Translations under genes and position numbers: made by a program
Notes under the pieces: model-generated
Database searches by the model: none
Told to the model about the DNA's origin: nothing
What the model saw: the letters and a program-made list of their open reading frames with translations, nothing else
NCBI RefSeq assembly: GCF_000805455.1
Contig: NZ_JSUS01000001.1
Span: 248,001 to 312,000 of the forward strand
DNA from: Acinetobacter sp. A47
GTDB taxonomy: Bacteria; Pseudomonadota; Gammaproteobacteria; Pseudomonadales; Moraxellaceae
Direction of reading: 5' to 3'
DNA length: 64,000 bases
In this document: piece by piece, positions 53,784 through 63,322 of the stretch
Position numbering within the stretch: position 1 is the stretch's first letter
How the letters are laid out: every line of letters starts with the position of its first letter

Positions 53784-54620
53784 TTGAACAGACACTTCAA
53801 TCTTAAACACGCCAGGATCAGTTTCGTGCAGTTGATTGTATTACCACTCAGTTTTATTACTAAGGCAGCTTCGGCTGCCTTATTTGGGTTATTGTTGCTG
53901 ATTGCCTTTGCAGTCACTGCACCGATGGGAAGCCACGAATATGGAGGCTTCTTCCGCTATGACTACTTGCTGTTTTATGCATTGATCATTCAGGTATGCC
54001 TGATCTATTTAAAGCTGGAATCATGGGCCGAGGCAAAGGTGATTGCCTTGTTTCACATCATGGCAATGGGGATGGAGATCTTTTTGACCCATCCGGCAAT
54101 TGCTTCCTGGCAATATCCGCAACCTGCCGTATTTAAATTGTGGACTGTACCCTTGTTTGCAGGTTTTATGTATTCGGCTGTGGGGAGTTTTTTTGCCCGT
54201 TCTTTACGCTTGTATCAGGTTTCATTCGAAGCTCTGCCACGTTTTAGCAGCATGTTGTGTCTGGCGGTGTTATCGTATTTAAACTTTATGACCAAGTTTT
54301 TCATTCCGGATATCCGGATCGCTTTATTTGTCTGGAGTGTGCTGATTTTCTGGAACACCAGACTGCATTTTCAATTGCAGCAGCATCGCTTTAAGGTGCC
54401 GATGTTGCCTGTGTTGTTGCTATTGGCTTTTTTGATCTGGGTTGCTGAAAATATCAGCACCTTTTATAAAATCTGGCTTTATCCAAGTCAGGTCGATGCC
54501 TGGCATATGGTGGGGTGGGGCAAGCTCGGGTCCTGGTATCTGTTATTATTACTCAGTCTGGTGCTGGTATTAAAGATTTTGGGAACGCGCGATAAACATG
54601 GCGCATGGCGGTTAAATTAA
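53784..54620 (+). CDS. DUF817 integral membrane protein
   Basis: Up to 278 residues with about eight membrane helices. ESWAEAKVIALFHIMAMGME, SWQYPQPAVFKLWTVPLFAG and FMYSAVGSFFARSLRLY match DUF817. No ATG fits near the front. TTG 53784, 3 bp after the hemE stop with AGG upstream, is the probable start, suggesting coupling to hemE; GTG 53826 is an alternative. Function unknown. Confidence 0.8.
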   Translation: MNRHFNLKHARISFVQLIVLPLSFITKAASAALFGLLLLIAFAVTAPMGSHEYGGFFRYDYLLFYALIIQVCLIYLKLESWAEAKVIALFHIMAMGMEIFLTHPAIASWQYPQPAVFKLWTVPLFAGFMYSAVGSFFARSLRLYQVSFEALPRFSSMLCLAVLSYLNFMTKFFIPDIRIALFVWSVLIFWNTRLHFQLQQHRFKVPMLPVLLLLAFLIWVAENISTFYKIWLYPSQVDAWHMVGWGKLGSWYLLLLLSLVLVLKILGTRDKHGAWRLN

Positions 54621-54792
54621 GCCAGCGGGTTGAGGGGCGCTTGCCCCTTATATGAATATTTCAGATATATTGCAAAATTTAATTGCTAAAACAGGCCAAG
54701 CTGGTTATTTTAATTTCTGTGTAAGCAGAATTACACAACACAATAGTGATAACAAAGCGTTAAAAAAATAATTGATACTGGAGATCATTCCT

Positions 54793-55263
54793 ATGTTAAA
54801 AAAAATTGCATTCGCTGCATTATTGGCTGCTGGCTCGACGGTAGCAATGGCAGATAATGATGTGGGCTGTGGTGTGGGTACACAAGTTTGGGCGGGTAAA
54901 AAAGGTGTTGCACCAAAAATTCTGGCTGCAACGACCAATGGTATCTTTACCAACCAGCTACTCGGTATTACGTTTGGTACTTTAGGCTGCCGTCAGGGTG
55001 GTACGGTTACGGCACAGGTCGTGACATTTACCAATGAAAATGCAGAGTCTTTGGCGCGTGATATGGCAGTGGGTCAGGGCGAAAGCCTAAATGTACTGGC
55101 TGAATTGATGCAGATCAAGGCCAGCGATAAAGCACGTTTCTTTGCTGTTTCTAAAGCCAATTTTGCGCAAATTTATTCAAGTAAAAATACGAACTCGCTT
55201 CAGGTGTTAGATGCTTTGCAAAGTGTGATGGCAAAAGACGCCGTGCTGAAAGCATACGTTTAA
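54793..55263 (+). CDS. DUF3015 periplasmic protein
   Basis: 156 residues from ATG 54793 with GGAG 9 bp upstream. A Sec signal peptide (KKIAFAALLAAGSTVAMA) is followed by DNDVGCGVGTQVWAGKKGVA, TFGTLGCRQGG and a helical C-terminus, as in the DUF3015 family. Two conserved Cys may form a disulfide. Function unknown; the DUF4105 gene follows after a terminator, a pairing also seen in Pseudomonas. Confidence 0.85.
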   Translation: MLKKIAFAALLAAGSTVAMADNDVGCGVGTQVWAGKKGVAPKILAATTNGIFTNQLLGITFGTLGCRQGGTVTAQVVTFTNENAESLARDMAVGQGESLNVLAELMQIKASDKARFFAVSKANFAQIYSSKNTNSLQVLDALQSVMAKDAVLKAYV

Positions 55264-55276
55264 TTTACTGTCTGAT

Positions 55277-55303
55277 AAAACCCTGTCTTGATGGCAGGGT
55301 TTT
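55277..55303 (+). terminator. Terminator after the DUF3015 gene
   Basis: AAAACCCTG pairs with CAGGGTTTT; the T-run is short (TTTTCTTAT). Confidence 0.75.
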
Positions 55304-55344
55304 CTTATACTTGATTTTTCATACCTAAAAATATTTGCTGCTGA

Positions 55345-57225
55345 ATGAAATTAATTACTTTTGCAATAGCGTCTTTGCTGTGCCATTTTGCCCATGCTAC
55401 GGTTGAATCCGATGCAGACAAATATTTAGACCTTGCTCAACAAAAACAATTAGACCGGCACATCACATGGCAACGCCTGCTGTATGCCGATCAGCAACAA
55501 CACAGTGAAGTGACCTATAGCGGATATTTCTACGCAGAAGATGGAAAAACGAATCTAAAACATGAATTACAGGCAGACATTAAGGCCTTATTTGTTGGGG
55601 CTGCCGATAACCAGTCAATCCGGTGCAAATTTCCTGCACGCAGCCGCTGGTTAATGCAGCAGCTTCAAATTGCCCCCCAACAGCTTCCCACAGTCAGTTG
55701 TCCTGAGTTTGCAGACTGGATTAATCAGATCAAGCCTTATAAAGCCACGCTGATTTATGCCACAGATTTTATGGGCAATCCGAGTTCCATGTTTGGGCAC
55801 ACCTTGTTACGCCTTGATCCGAAAGACCAGAAGCAGCTGAATCTGGTGTCATACGCAGTCAATTATGCGGCTACCGTAAAAGGTGAAGACAACTGGTCTT
55901 ATGCATGGAAAGGCTTAACCGGACAGTATCCCGGTGAATATTCATTAATGCCGTATTACCGCAAGGTCAAGGAATATGGTGATTTTGAGAGCCGTGATTT
56001 GTGGGAGTACGAACTCAATCTGACACCGGAAGAAACCCGCTTTCTGGTGGAGCATATCTGGGAAATGCAGCACGTCAGTTTTCCCTACTATTTTGTCAGC
56101 GATAACTGCGCCTACCGTCTACTTGGCTTGATTGATCTGGTGCGGCCACATTTAAACCTGAAACAGCAGTTCAGTTATGCTGCGATTCCGATTGAAACCT
56201 TAAAAGCGGTTGATCGGCAAAATCTGGTCAAAGAGGTGGTATACCGGCCTGCACTGGAATCCCAGTTACTTGCTCAAGCCAAACAGCATGGCACAGCTTT
56301 GGCAAAAGTTGCACATAAAGTCGCCTTTAACGAGGTCGAACAGACACAGCCAATTCTCAAAAATTACAGTCAGTCTGAGCAGGCCAAAATTCTTGAGATG
56401 GCCTATGACGATTTATACCTGCAATTTATTAGCCGTAAAGTTGATACTGATTTTGCCCAACCACAACTGCGCCAGCTCCTTGCTGAGCGTAGTCAGATTC
56501 CGGTGGATAAACAACGTCAGGAACCGACCCGACCACAGAAACAGCCGGTCGAAGGGCATCATGCACGTAATATTTCAGTCAATGTGGGTGAAGTACAAGG
56601 CCAGAGTTTTGTTGAGCTAGGCCATCGTCAGGCCTACCATGATCTGATTGATCCTCAAGGCGGTTACCGTACCGGCACACAATTACTGTTTCTGGATGGC
56701 AGCCTGCAATATCGTGATGACAAGCTTAAACTTGAGCATCTGGATGTATTATCGGTCAATTCATATAATCCGATTCAACCTTTTAAATCGCCCTTCAGCT
56801 GGGGATTTAATCTGGGCTGGAAACAGGAAGCCATTGAAAACGGACAGTTTAGCGAAGATAAACAACATGGCGTGATGAACCTGAACATGCAAGCTGGCTA
56901 TAGTCTGGCAGATTATGACCGTCAACATATTTGCTATGGTCAGCTGCAAAGTCATATTCAAGGTGGCAAAGCGCTGGATAAAGGCTGGCGCGTTGGTGTC
57001 GGGCCAACGGTTGGCTGTATGAATCAATGGTCAGACAAAATTAACAGCGTGGTACAGGTAGAGTTGCCGTACTGGCAAGATTTAAGTCAATGGAATTTAA
57101 GAGTTGCTACCCAGCTACAATATAGCCTGAGTACCAGTCATGCTGTACGTTTGAATTGGGATTTTGAGCAGCAGGATCATCAGGACTGGAATAAGCTAGG
57201 TCTAGCTTATGTACGGTTTTTTTAA
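55345..57225 (+). CDS. DUF4105 envelope protein
   Basis: 626 residues with a signal peptide (ASLLCHFAHA). The DUF4105 core lies at about residues 120-290: YATDFMGNPSSMFGHTLLRL, then SYAWKGLTGQYPGEYSLMPY and FVSDNCAYRLLGLIDLV, with Cys/His residues recalling a papain-like hydrolase. The C-terminal half is beta-rich and could sit in the outer membrane. Role unknown; probably linked with DUF3015. Confidence 0.85.
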   Translation: MKLITFAIASLLCHFAHATVESDADKYLDLAQQKQLDRHITWQRLLYADQQQHSEVTYSGYFYAEDGKTNLKHELQADIKALFVGAADNQSIRCKFPARSRWLMQQLQIAPQQLPTVSCPEFADWINQIKPYKATLIYATDFMGNPSSMFGHTLLRLDPKDQKQLNLVSYAVNYAATVKGEDNWSYAWKGLTGQYPGEYSLMPYYRKVKEYGDFESRDLWEYELNLTPEETRFLVEHIWEMQHVSFPYYFVSDNCAYRLLGLIDLVRPHLNLKQQFSYAAIPIETLKAVDRQNLVKEVVYRPALESQLLAQAKQHGTALAKVAHKVAFNEVEQTQPILKNYSQSEQAKILEMAYDDLYLQFISRKVDTDFAQPQLRQLLAERSQIPVDKQRQEPTRPQKQPVEGHHARNISVNVGEVQGQSFVELGHRQAYHDLIDPQGGYRTGTQLLFLDGSLQYRDDKLKLEHLDVLSVNSYNPIQPFKSPFSWGFNLGWKQEAIENGQFSEDKQHGVMNLNMQAGYSLADYDRQHICYGQLQSHIQGGKALDKGWRVGVGPTVGCMNQWSDKINSVVQVELPYWQDLSQWNLRVATQLQYSLSTSHAVRLNWDFEQQDHQDWNKLGLAYVRFF

Positions 57226-57227
57226 TC

Positions 57228-58088
57228 ATGTATCATATTGATCAAGCTCATGAATTTGAAAAACTACACCAGCTGCTTGAGGAGCTAAACGGTGTTGTTT
57301 CCGATGCACAGAACTGGAGAGTATCGTATCCCGGGTCTTTTGATCACTGGAACAGTATCAAAGAGCAAATCATTGAATATAAACAGAATGAGTATTTGTT
57401 TTTTGATTCGTGTCGCCCGGAAACTAGCGATATTTATCAGTTATTAGAACTGGAAATCCATTTTAAAAATTTCTGTCTCGAGATGACCTATCTGATTCGT
57501 CTCGGCTATGATCTTGGCCTGGCAGCCCGCCAGATCCGTGAACTTTATCTGTCTGTCTATGCGTTCTGGTTGGCTTATGCGGATTTACTTGCTCTGATTC
57601 AACAGCAGGGCCATGCGACGGGTATCACTCCGATTCAACTCGCAACAGACTATGCGCATGCCTTGTTATTGCTGTGCTGTGCCATCTGTTATGGCGATGA
57701 AAGTGATATTGTAAAAATAATTGACGGGTTACTGGGTTATCCTTCCGACTGTTTCATTGATCTGATCAGTTATCCTTACCTTGAGGTAGAAACCATCAGT
57801 CCCGATTATGCGGTCAACTATCCGTTTCAACAGCTCGATCAGCTCCTGAATACCAGCGTAGAGGCCTCAACCTTAGGGGGATATGTCCAGCAGATCGAGC
57901 AGGACCAGCAACAAGGCAAATACTGGTCAAAGAAGTTTTTTCATCAAATTGCACTATTTGGAAAATGGCGCTTTGAAGCCTTGATTATCGCTAAACTGTA
58001 TCAAATTGACCTGAATGAAATGACGCAATATCAGAGTTTTCCAGAGGCATTTTCAAAAATATCTGATCAGACCTCTGTAATCACATAA
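57228..58088 (+). CDS. PoNi-like protein (DUF1911), possible orphan immunity protein
   Basis: 286 residues, cytoplasmic, no signal peptide. The C-terminal part (GKYWSKKFFHQIALFGKWRF, then EALIIAKLYQIDLNEMTQY) resembles the conserved end of DUF1911/PoNi_C. Residues ~60-150 resemble the helical PoNi_N. PoNi proteins neutralise PoNe DNase toxins delivered by T6SS. No toxin, VgrG or PAAR gene is adjacent. The ATG follows the DUF4105 stop by 2 bp without a clear ribosome binding site, so it is likely coupled. Confidence 0.6.
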   Translation: MYHIDQAHEFEKLHQLLEELNGVVSDAQNWRVSYPGSFDHWNSIKEQIIEYKQNEYLFFDSCRPETSDIYQLLELEIHFKNFCLEMTYLIRLGYDLGLAARQIRELYLSVYAFWLAYADLLALIQQQGHATGITPIQLATDYAHALLLLCCAICYGDESDIVKIIDGLLGYPSDCFIDLISYPYLEVETISPDYAVNYPFQQLDQLLNTSVEASTLGGYVQQIEQDQQQGKYWSKKFFHQIALFGKWRFEALIIAKLYQIDLNEMTQYQSFPEAFSKISDQTSVIT

Positions 58089-58429
58089 TATTTTTTGACG
58101 GCTTCTACCACTTCAAAGGTTCCGGCAAATGCAGGTGGAATAATACCTGCATGGCCAGCAGTCACTTCAATAAAGTCATTGCTTTTGGCATCATGGATGC
58201 GCACAACGCCTTCAATGACCTGAAAGAATTCTTGCTTGTTTTCAGCAAATTGAATCTTCCATGCACCGACTTCACACTGCCAGATGCCACACTGCATATG
58301 CGGATGTTCATACAGGCTATAGGTAAGCCGTTCAGGATTACCCTGAACCAGGCGGTCTGGCCGAGGATAATCAATGCTGGCTTCACTTTGTATTAAATGA
58401 CCGAAACCGGCGAGCTGAATCGATGACAT
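58067..58429 (-). CDS. Cupin domain protein (DUF861 type)
   Basis: 120 residues. GIWQCEVGAWKIQFAENKQE, FFQVIEGVVRIHD and HAGIIPPAFAGTFEVVEAVK outline a single cupin barrel of the DUF861/Cupin_3 type. It converges with the PoNi-like gene with a 22-bp overlap and lies 13 bp after folE on the same strand, so it is likely co-transcribed with folE. Function unknown. Confidence 0.82.
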   Translation of the reverse strand: MSSIQLAGFGHLIQSEASIDYPRPDRLVQGNPERLTYSLYEHPHMQCGIWQCEVGAWKIQFAENKQEFFQVIEGVVRIHDAKSNDFIEVTAGHAGIIPPAFAGTFEVVEAVKKYYVITEV

Positions 58430-58442
58430 CTCAGTACCTGGA

Positions 58443-58997
58443 TCAATAGCTTTCTGGTACAGCGCTTAAAAATTCACGACGGGACTCTTTATCGGTTTTG
58501 AATTCACCAATAAAAGAAACCGTACGTGTGGTCGATTCTTGCTTGCCCACACCACGCATCATCATACACATATGTGCAGAGTCAATCACCACAGCAACAC
58601 CACGCGCCTGGGTGACCTGGGCAACAGCTTCAGCAATCTGCTGGGTCAGGTTTTCCTGAACCTGCAAGCGGCGCGCAAACATCTCGGTAATGCGAGCAAA
58701 TTTTGACAGGCCCAGTACCTGTCCTTCAGGTAAATAGGCGATATGCACGCGACCATAAAATGGCAATAAGTGATGTTCGCAAAGCGAATAGAATTCGATG
58801 TTTTTAACCAATACCATCTCGTGGTTATCGGAAGGGAAGAGTGCGCTATTCGTAACTTCCTCAAGGGTTTTGCTATAACCGGAAGTTAAAAAAGAAAAAG
58901 CTTTCGCCGCACGCATCGGGGTATCTTGTAAGCCCGGGCGATTTAGATCTTCACCAACGGCAGTTAAGATATTTGCGTACGATTGCTGCATAGACAT
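58443..58997 (-). CDS. folE: GTP cyclohydrolase I
   Basis: 184 residues from ATG 58997; GTG 59009 is also in frame. [20 protein letters not shown] has the zinc Cys and active-site His, and [16 protein letters not shown] the second zinc-site segment (with AHMCMMMRG). It converts GTP to dihydroneopterin triphosphate, the first step of folate synthesis. Confidence 0.94.
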   Translation of the reverse strand: MSMQQSYANILTAVGEDLNRPGLQDTPMRAAKAFSFLTSGYSKTLEEVTNSALFPSDNHEMVLVKNIEFYSLCEHHLLPFYGRVHIAYLPEGQVLGLSKFARITEMFARRLQVQENLTQQIAEAVAQVTQARGVAVVIDSAHMCMMMRGVGKQESTTRTVSFIGEFKTDKESRREFLSAVPESY

Positions 58998-59082
58998 AAC
59001 AATGTTCACTTAGGTAGGTTGAACAAAAACGGCAATTGTATCAGAAAACGATTAAAAATCTTAATTTTGATATAAATGCCGA

Positions 59083-59769
59083 TTATTGCTTATATTTCGG
59101 GTTTTTTTCAGCGCGTTTGAGCAACACCAGCACAGCACCGGTGCCACCCTGATTTTCAGGGGCACTGACAAATGCCAATACATCACGGTGTTGTCTCAGC
59201 CAGCCATTCACATAGGTTTTTAAAATCGCTTCCGGGCCTTTACCATGCACAATCTTGATGACATTCTGGTTTTCATCTTTGGCCATCTGGATAATTTGCA
59301 AAACCGCTGCACGCGCCTGTTCAACGGTACAACCATGCAAATCCACTGCTTCAAACCAGCGAATTTTACCGGCTTTTAAGTCTTCAAAGACTTTATGTTG
59401 CAAGGTGGCAATGCGATAGCTCAAGGCAGCCTGACTTGCAACCGGGTTCAAGATCGCCTGGGTATCTGAAATTTCGGTTAGCTCTTGCTCGGCACCACCT
59501 TCTGCTGCAGCACGTTTTGCCAGTGTCTGGGCATCAACTTTTTTGCTACGCGTCACTTTGGTATCGGCAATATTGTTATTGTCGATGGGTTTGACCCCAA
59601 GCAGGGCTTTTTTAAACAGTTCTGTATCTTCCAATTCTTCAGCAGCTTGAGCCTTTTTTGACTCGGCTTGCTTGGCAATCGCGCTGGATTGAGGATGAGA
59701 GATTTGCTTTTTAAAGGCTTTCAGCAGGTTGTACTGATCTTTAGAAAGCGATGAATCATGTTTACTCAT
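59083..59769 (-). CDS. Smr/MutS2-type endonuclease domain protein
   Basis: 228 residues. The first ~120 are charged and poorly ordered. The Smr domain covers ~140-220: VDLHGCTVEQARAAVLQII, VIKIVHGKGPEAILKTYVNG and NQGGTGAVLVLLK. Stand-alone Smr proteins have nicking or RNase activity in some bacteria. It is the gene upstream of folE; co-transcription is possible. Confidence 0.88.
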   Translation of the reverse strand: MSKHDSSLSKDQYNLLKAFKKQISHPQSSAIAKQAESKKAQAAEELEDTELFKKALLGVKPIDNNNIADTKVTRSKKVDAQTLAKRAAAEGGAEQELTEISDTQAILNPVASQAALSYRIATLQHKVFEDLKAGKIRWFEAVDLHGCTVEQARAAVLQIIQMAKDENQNVIKIVHGKGPEAILKTYVNGWLRQHRDVLAFVSAPENQGGTGAVLVLLKRAEKNPKYKQ

Positions 59770-59964
59770 AATTTTAGAACAATAGGCAAGATACCAGAGA
59801 GGTGTGAAATTATAGTCTGAAACCGAGATAATTTGAACCGATTGTATACATGCTCATTGTATGAGTTAAAAAGTTAAATAGTCCAACCATTCTATATGAT
59901 CAAAAATGAATGTTTTTAAATGCTTATAATATTTCTGTCCTGTAAATCTGTCAGGTAGTGTCCA

Positions 59965-60555
59965 TCAAGGATGATAATAAGAAAGCGCTCTTTGGGCAAA
60001 AAAAGCAATATCCTGATCTGATATGGCATCTCCAGTAATGAAAACCCGATAAAATATAGGTGCGGCGGCGAGCTCAAAAAAATCACGAACCTGTGTTGAA
60101 GCAGACAATTCACCGCGTTGAATGGCTCGGTCAATCAGGGGGTTTGCTAACAAGAAACGCTCTTCCCAAAAATGTTTCCTTGCGGTTTGCACCTGTTCAT
60201 CAGAGCCTAAGCTTGCTTTTAGAAGGTTGAGGATAAAGGGGCCAGACAGGCTGCTCACAATATTTTTTAAAAACAGGCAGAGATCTTGAAGCGTATCGCC
60301 TGTATCGGGTAACACCACATCTGCTTTGATTCTTGTGGATACTACATCCAGAATAAGTTCAATTTTAGACGGCCAACGGCGATAAATCGTGGTTTTGTTG
60401 ACCTGTGCCAGTTTTGCAATTTCTGGTATTTCAATATTTTCATAATCTGTTGTTAGCAGTAATTGATAAGTTGCCTGATGTATTGCTGTCACTATTTTTT
60501 CAGCACGTCCGCCGGGACGTCTTTGTTTTTTGACTTCTGATTCTGTATTTAGCAT
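59965..60555 (-). CDS. TetR family transcriptional regulator
   Basis: 196 residues from ATG 60555 (MLNTESEVKKQRRPGGRAEK); in-frame ATGs at 60567 and 60579 are possible, none with a good ribosome binding site. The HTH region is ITxHQATYQLL...IPEIAKLAQVNKTTIYRRWP, typical of TetR, and the ligand domain looks like the TetR_C_16/AcrR group. It faces an unknown gene across a perfect 52-bp palindrome, which is likely its operator. It probably represses both genes. Confidence 0.87.
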   Translation of the reverse strand: MLNTESEVKKQRRPGGRAEKIVTAIHQATYQLLLTTDYENIEIPEIAKLAQVNKTTIYRRWPSKIELILDVVSTRIKADVVLPDTGDTLQDLCLFLKNIVSSLSGPFILNLLKASLGSDEQVQTARKHFWEERFLLANPLIDRAIQRGELSASTQVRDFFELAAAPIFYRVFITGDAISDQDIAFFAQRALSYYHP

Positions 60556-60585
60556 CTGACCATTCATCCAAAACTGCATATACTG

Positions 60586-60637
60586 CTTTATATCACCCAC
60601 TAAAGCAACTATAGTTGCTTTAGTGGGTGATATAAAG
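60586..60637. promoter_or_regulatory. Perfect 52-bp palindrome, probable TetR operator
   Basis: Two 26-bp arms mirror each other exactly. The core is AAAGCAACTATAGTTGCTTT and the outer arms hold TATATCACCCACT and its complement. It fills most of the space between tetR and the 245-aa gene. The core has the size and form of a TetR-family site; the long extension could bind two dimers. Confidence 0.8.
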
Positions 60638-60649
60638 GGTGATTCTTCA

Positions 60650-61387
60650 ATGTATTCTAACATTCAGGTTTATATAAACGGTCAGAACATAGCAAATGCC
60701 GAGATACTTCAATGGGAAAAGCGACGGGCCCGTCTCGTATTAAAAAAACTGGGACTGAGTTCTAACAGCAATGATTTAATTGTGCTCAGACAGCTGTTGC
60801 TTAAAAGAAAGCGTGAATTGGGGCAAGAGGGAATTAAAGCACGTCTGAAAAACGAGTTAAGAATTTCAGATTTTGTTGCGAAACTGATTGCACGTTTATC
60901 ATTTGGCTATCGCCGATTAAGTATGACTGAAATATTTGTAGAAAATGCGCGGGCAGAGCAGTTTGTAGAATGGTTTGAAACCTGTACTAAACAGAACAAT
61001 GAAGACGCGATGCTGGCTGGAACGCCTGATCATTACCTTATTTCAACGGCGCATGGTGTTCAGGAAGTGATTGAAACCAATGGAGGCTCACCTTTAGCAG
61101 CCCATTTCTATATCGACTACAAAAACTTATCCAGCTTACGTTCAGATAGTGATCCAGACTTTCCTTTGCAAATCGCAGGTGTTGCAAGATCACGTCATGG
61201 CTTGGCCATTGGTGGAGTTCGGCATCAATTCCGGAACGAGGGGAATGGTTTTAGGGCAAAATTAACGGTTGAATATCCTTTGTTGATTTTGCCAACCGTC
61301 ATTTCAGGACATCAATGGCATCTGGCAAATGAGTTTTCTAACTGGAACAGTATTGCATTTGGATGGTCATTGAGTGAGAAAAACTAG
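60650..61387 (+). CDS. Unknown protein under TetR control, 245 aa
   Basis: 245 residues from ATG 60650; AAAGGGTG lies 8 bp upstream. The first ~90 residues are strongly basic (WEKRRARLVLKKLGL, LLLKRKRELGQEGIKARL); the rest is mixed (AHFYIDYKNLSSLRSDSDPD, PLLILPTVISGHQWHLANEF). No signal peptide, no membrane helix, no recognised domain. Divergent placement across the palindrome makes it the probable TetR target, so it may respond to a small molecule. Confidence 0.75.
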   Translation: MYSNIQVYINGQNIANAEILQWEKRRARLVLKKLGLSSNSNDLIVLRQLLLKRKRELGQEGIKARLKNELRISDFVAKLIARLSFGYRRLSMTEIFVENARAEQFVEWFETCTKQNNEDAMLAGTPDHYLISTAHGVQEVIETNGGSPLAAHFYIDYKNLSSLRSDSDPDFPLQIAGVARSRHGLAIGGVRHQFRNEGNGFRAKLTVEYPLLILPTVISGHQWHLANEFSNWNSIAFGWSLSEKN

Positions 61388-61420
61388 TCCACTTATTCTT
61401 TTTATACATCGAGAGATCGA

Positions 61421-61448
61421 GGCTCAAGCTAGAATTTTACCTTGAGCC
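61421..61448. terminator. Hairpin between convergent genes
   Basis: GGCTCAAG / CTTGAGCC with a 12-nt loop, between the 245-aa gene and trpC. T-run weak. Confidence 0.5.
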
Positions 61449-61456
61449 TGATTCAC

Positions 61457-62263
61457 TTAAATTTGCTTAGGCTGACCAAACAATTCATTAAACGCCTGAT
61501 CTGGGCGAGGTTGCTTCATAAAACTTTCACCGACCAGGAAAGTATGAATGTCATGGGCTTGCATCATGTCTACATCTGCAGGTGTGGCGATGCCACTTTC
61601 AGTAACCAAGGTGCGAGAGGCAGGTAATAATTTCTTTAAACGCAATGAGGTGTTTAAATCTACATCAAAGGTTTTTAGATTACGGTTGTTGACACCCAGA
61701 ATGCATTGCTCAGACAGCTTTAAAGCACGTTCTAATTCATATTCATCATGCACTTCAACCAGCACATCCAGCTGTTGCTCAAAGGCCGTTTTCGACATTT
61801 CTTCCAGCTGTTGATCAGATAGGCAGGCCACGATCAGTAAAATACAATCGGCCTGTAACGCACGTGCTTCAACCACGTTATAAGGATCAACCAGAAAGTC
61901 TTTGCGCAAGGCAGGCAGGGCACAATGCTGACGTGCAATGGCAATATTTTCATCGGCGCCCTGAAAGAAATCCACATCCGTTAATACAGATAGGCAAGCA
62001 GCACCGGCCTGTTCATACTGCTGGGCAATTTCTGCCGGATTAAAATCCGCACGAATCACGCCTTTAGACGGCGATGCTTTCTTAATTTCGGCAATCACGG
62101 CCGGGCGTTTATGTTGCAAGGCCTTTGCAAAACCACGTACCGGGCTTGCCTGTTTTGCCCATTGTTCAACGTCGTGTAAGCTACGTTGTTTTAACCGTGC
62201 TGCCAGCTCCTCATGTTTGCGGTCAACAATTTTACCTAAAATGGTATTTTGAATATCGATCAT
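61457..62263 (-). CDS. trpC: Indole-3-glycerol phosphate synthase
   Basis: 268 residues, mono-functional. AEIKKASPSKGVIRADFNPA, LTDVDFFQGADEN, LRKDFLVDPYNV and GVNNRNLKTFDVD are diagnostic. It closes the indole ring of tryptophan from CdRP. It starts 9 bp after trpD, so both are translated from one mRNA; trpC in Acinetobacter is not fused to trpF. Confidence 0.96.
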   Translation of the reverse strand: MIDIQNTILGKIVDRKHEELAARLKQRSLHDVEQWAKQASPVRGFAKALQHKRPAVIAEIKKASPSKGVIRADFNPAEIAQQYEQAGAACLSVLTDVDFFQGADENIAIARQHCALPALRKDFLVDPYNVVEARALQADCILLIVACLSDQQLEEMSKTAFEQQLDVLVEVHDEYELERALKLSEQCILGVNNRNLKTFDVDLNTSLRLKKLLPASRTLVTESGIATPADVDMMQAHDIHTFLVGESFMKQPRPDQAFNELFGQPKQI

Positions 62264-62272
62264 GAGAAGTCC

Positions 62273-63322
62273 TTAGTCTGCCTGATATTGTTTCAATGTT
62301 TTGGTAAATTCAGCGAGAATGCTCATTTTTTCCAAGGCCTGTCCGCCATAAAGAATATCCTGAGCCAGCTCAACGGCCTGTTTATAGGTTTTGGTAATCC
62401 CTGCAACGTAAATCCCTGCACCTGCATTAAGGGCAATCATGTTGGCGGCCTTTTCACCAGTCGCCGATTTGTCACGGCTTAACGCATCCTTGATCAGCTT
62501 TAAACTTTCTTCCGAGCTATTCACCACTAAACCTGACAAGGTCTGAGAGGGGATGCCGACATCGTCCGGATTGAGTATCCATTCGGTGACTTCGCCATCT
62601 TTTAGTTCAGCCACAGTGGTGGGTGCAGCCAGACTGATTTCATCCAGTCCATCTTTAGAATGTACCACCAGTACATGAGTCGCCCCCAGCTGTTTTAATA
62701 CCTCGGCAATCGGACGGCACAATTCATCTGAAAATACGCCAATCACAAAGCGGTTAACACCCGCCGGATTGGTCAATGGGCCAAGCAAGTTGAAAATACT
62801 CCGAATGCCCAATTCACGACGTGGTGCAGCAGCGTATTTCATGGCTTTGTGATGATTTGGTGCAAACAGGAAACCGACGCCAATTTCACGGATACAACGT
62901 TCGGTTTGCTGCATATCCAGATCAAGATGGATACCGGCCTGTTCGAGTAAGTCTGAAGAACCCGATTTGCTCGACACGCCACGGTTACCGTGTTTGGCAA
63001 TGGTCGCCCCCGCAGCAGCAATGACAAAGCTGGAAGCGGTAGAAACATTAAACAGGTTCTGGCCATCACCGCCAGTACCGACGATATCCACCAGATGTGG
63101 CAGGTCGCTGACATCAATCTTGATGGCAAATTCACGCATGATACGAGCAGCTGCGGTCATTTCATCAATACTTTCACCTTTCATGCGCAAGCCCATCATC
63201 AGCGCACCGATCTGGGCCTCTGTGGCTTCGCCCTGCATGATACTGCGCATGACATCTTCCATTTGGGACTGGGTTAGATGAATGTTCTTGGTAATGTGAT
63301 TCAGCGCCTGTTGGATATTCAT
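62273..63322 (-). CDS. trpD: Anthranilate phosphoribosyltransferase
   Basis: 349 residues from ATG 63322; ATG 63328 is also in frame. [20 protein letters not shown] (PRPP site), [20 protein letters not shown] and [20 protein letters not shown] are characteristic. It transfers the phosphoribosyl group to anthranilate. A trpG gene, often just upstream in Acinetobacter, is not seen here; a TonB receptor gene begins instead. Confidence 0.95.
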   Translation of the reverse strand: MNIQQALNHITKNIHLTQSQMEDVMRSIMQGEATEAQIGALMMGLRMKGESIDEMTAAARIMREFAIKIDVSDLPHLVDIVGTGGDGQNLFNVSTASSFVIAAAGATIAKHGNRGVSSKSGSSDLLEQAGIHLDLDMQQTERCIREIGVGFLFAPNHHKAMKYAAAPRRELGIRSIFNLLGPLTNPAGVNRFVIGVFSDELCRPIAEVLKQLGATHVLVVHSKDGLDEISLAAPTTVAELKDGEVTEWILNPDDVGIPSQTLSGLVVNSSEESLKLIKDALSRDKSATGEKAANMIALNAGAGIYVAGITKTYKQAVELAQDILYGGQALEKMSILAEFTKTLKQYQAD

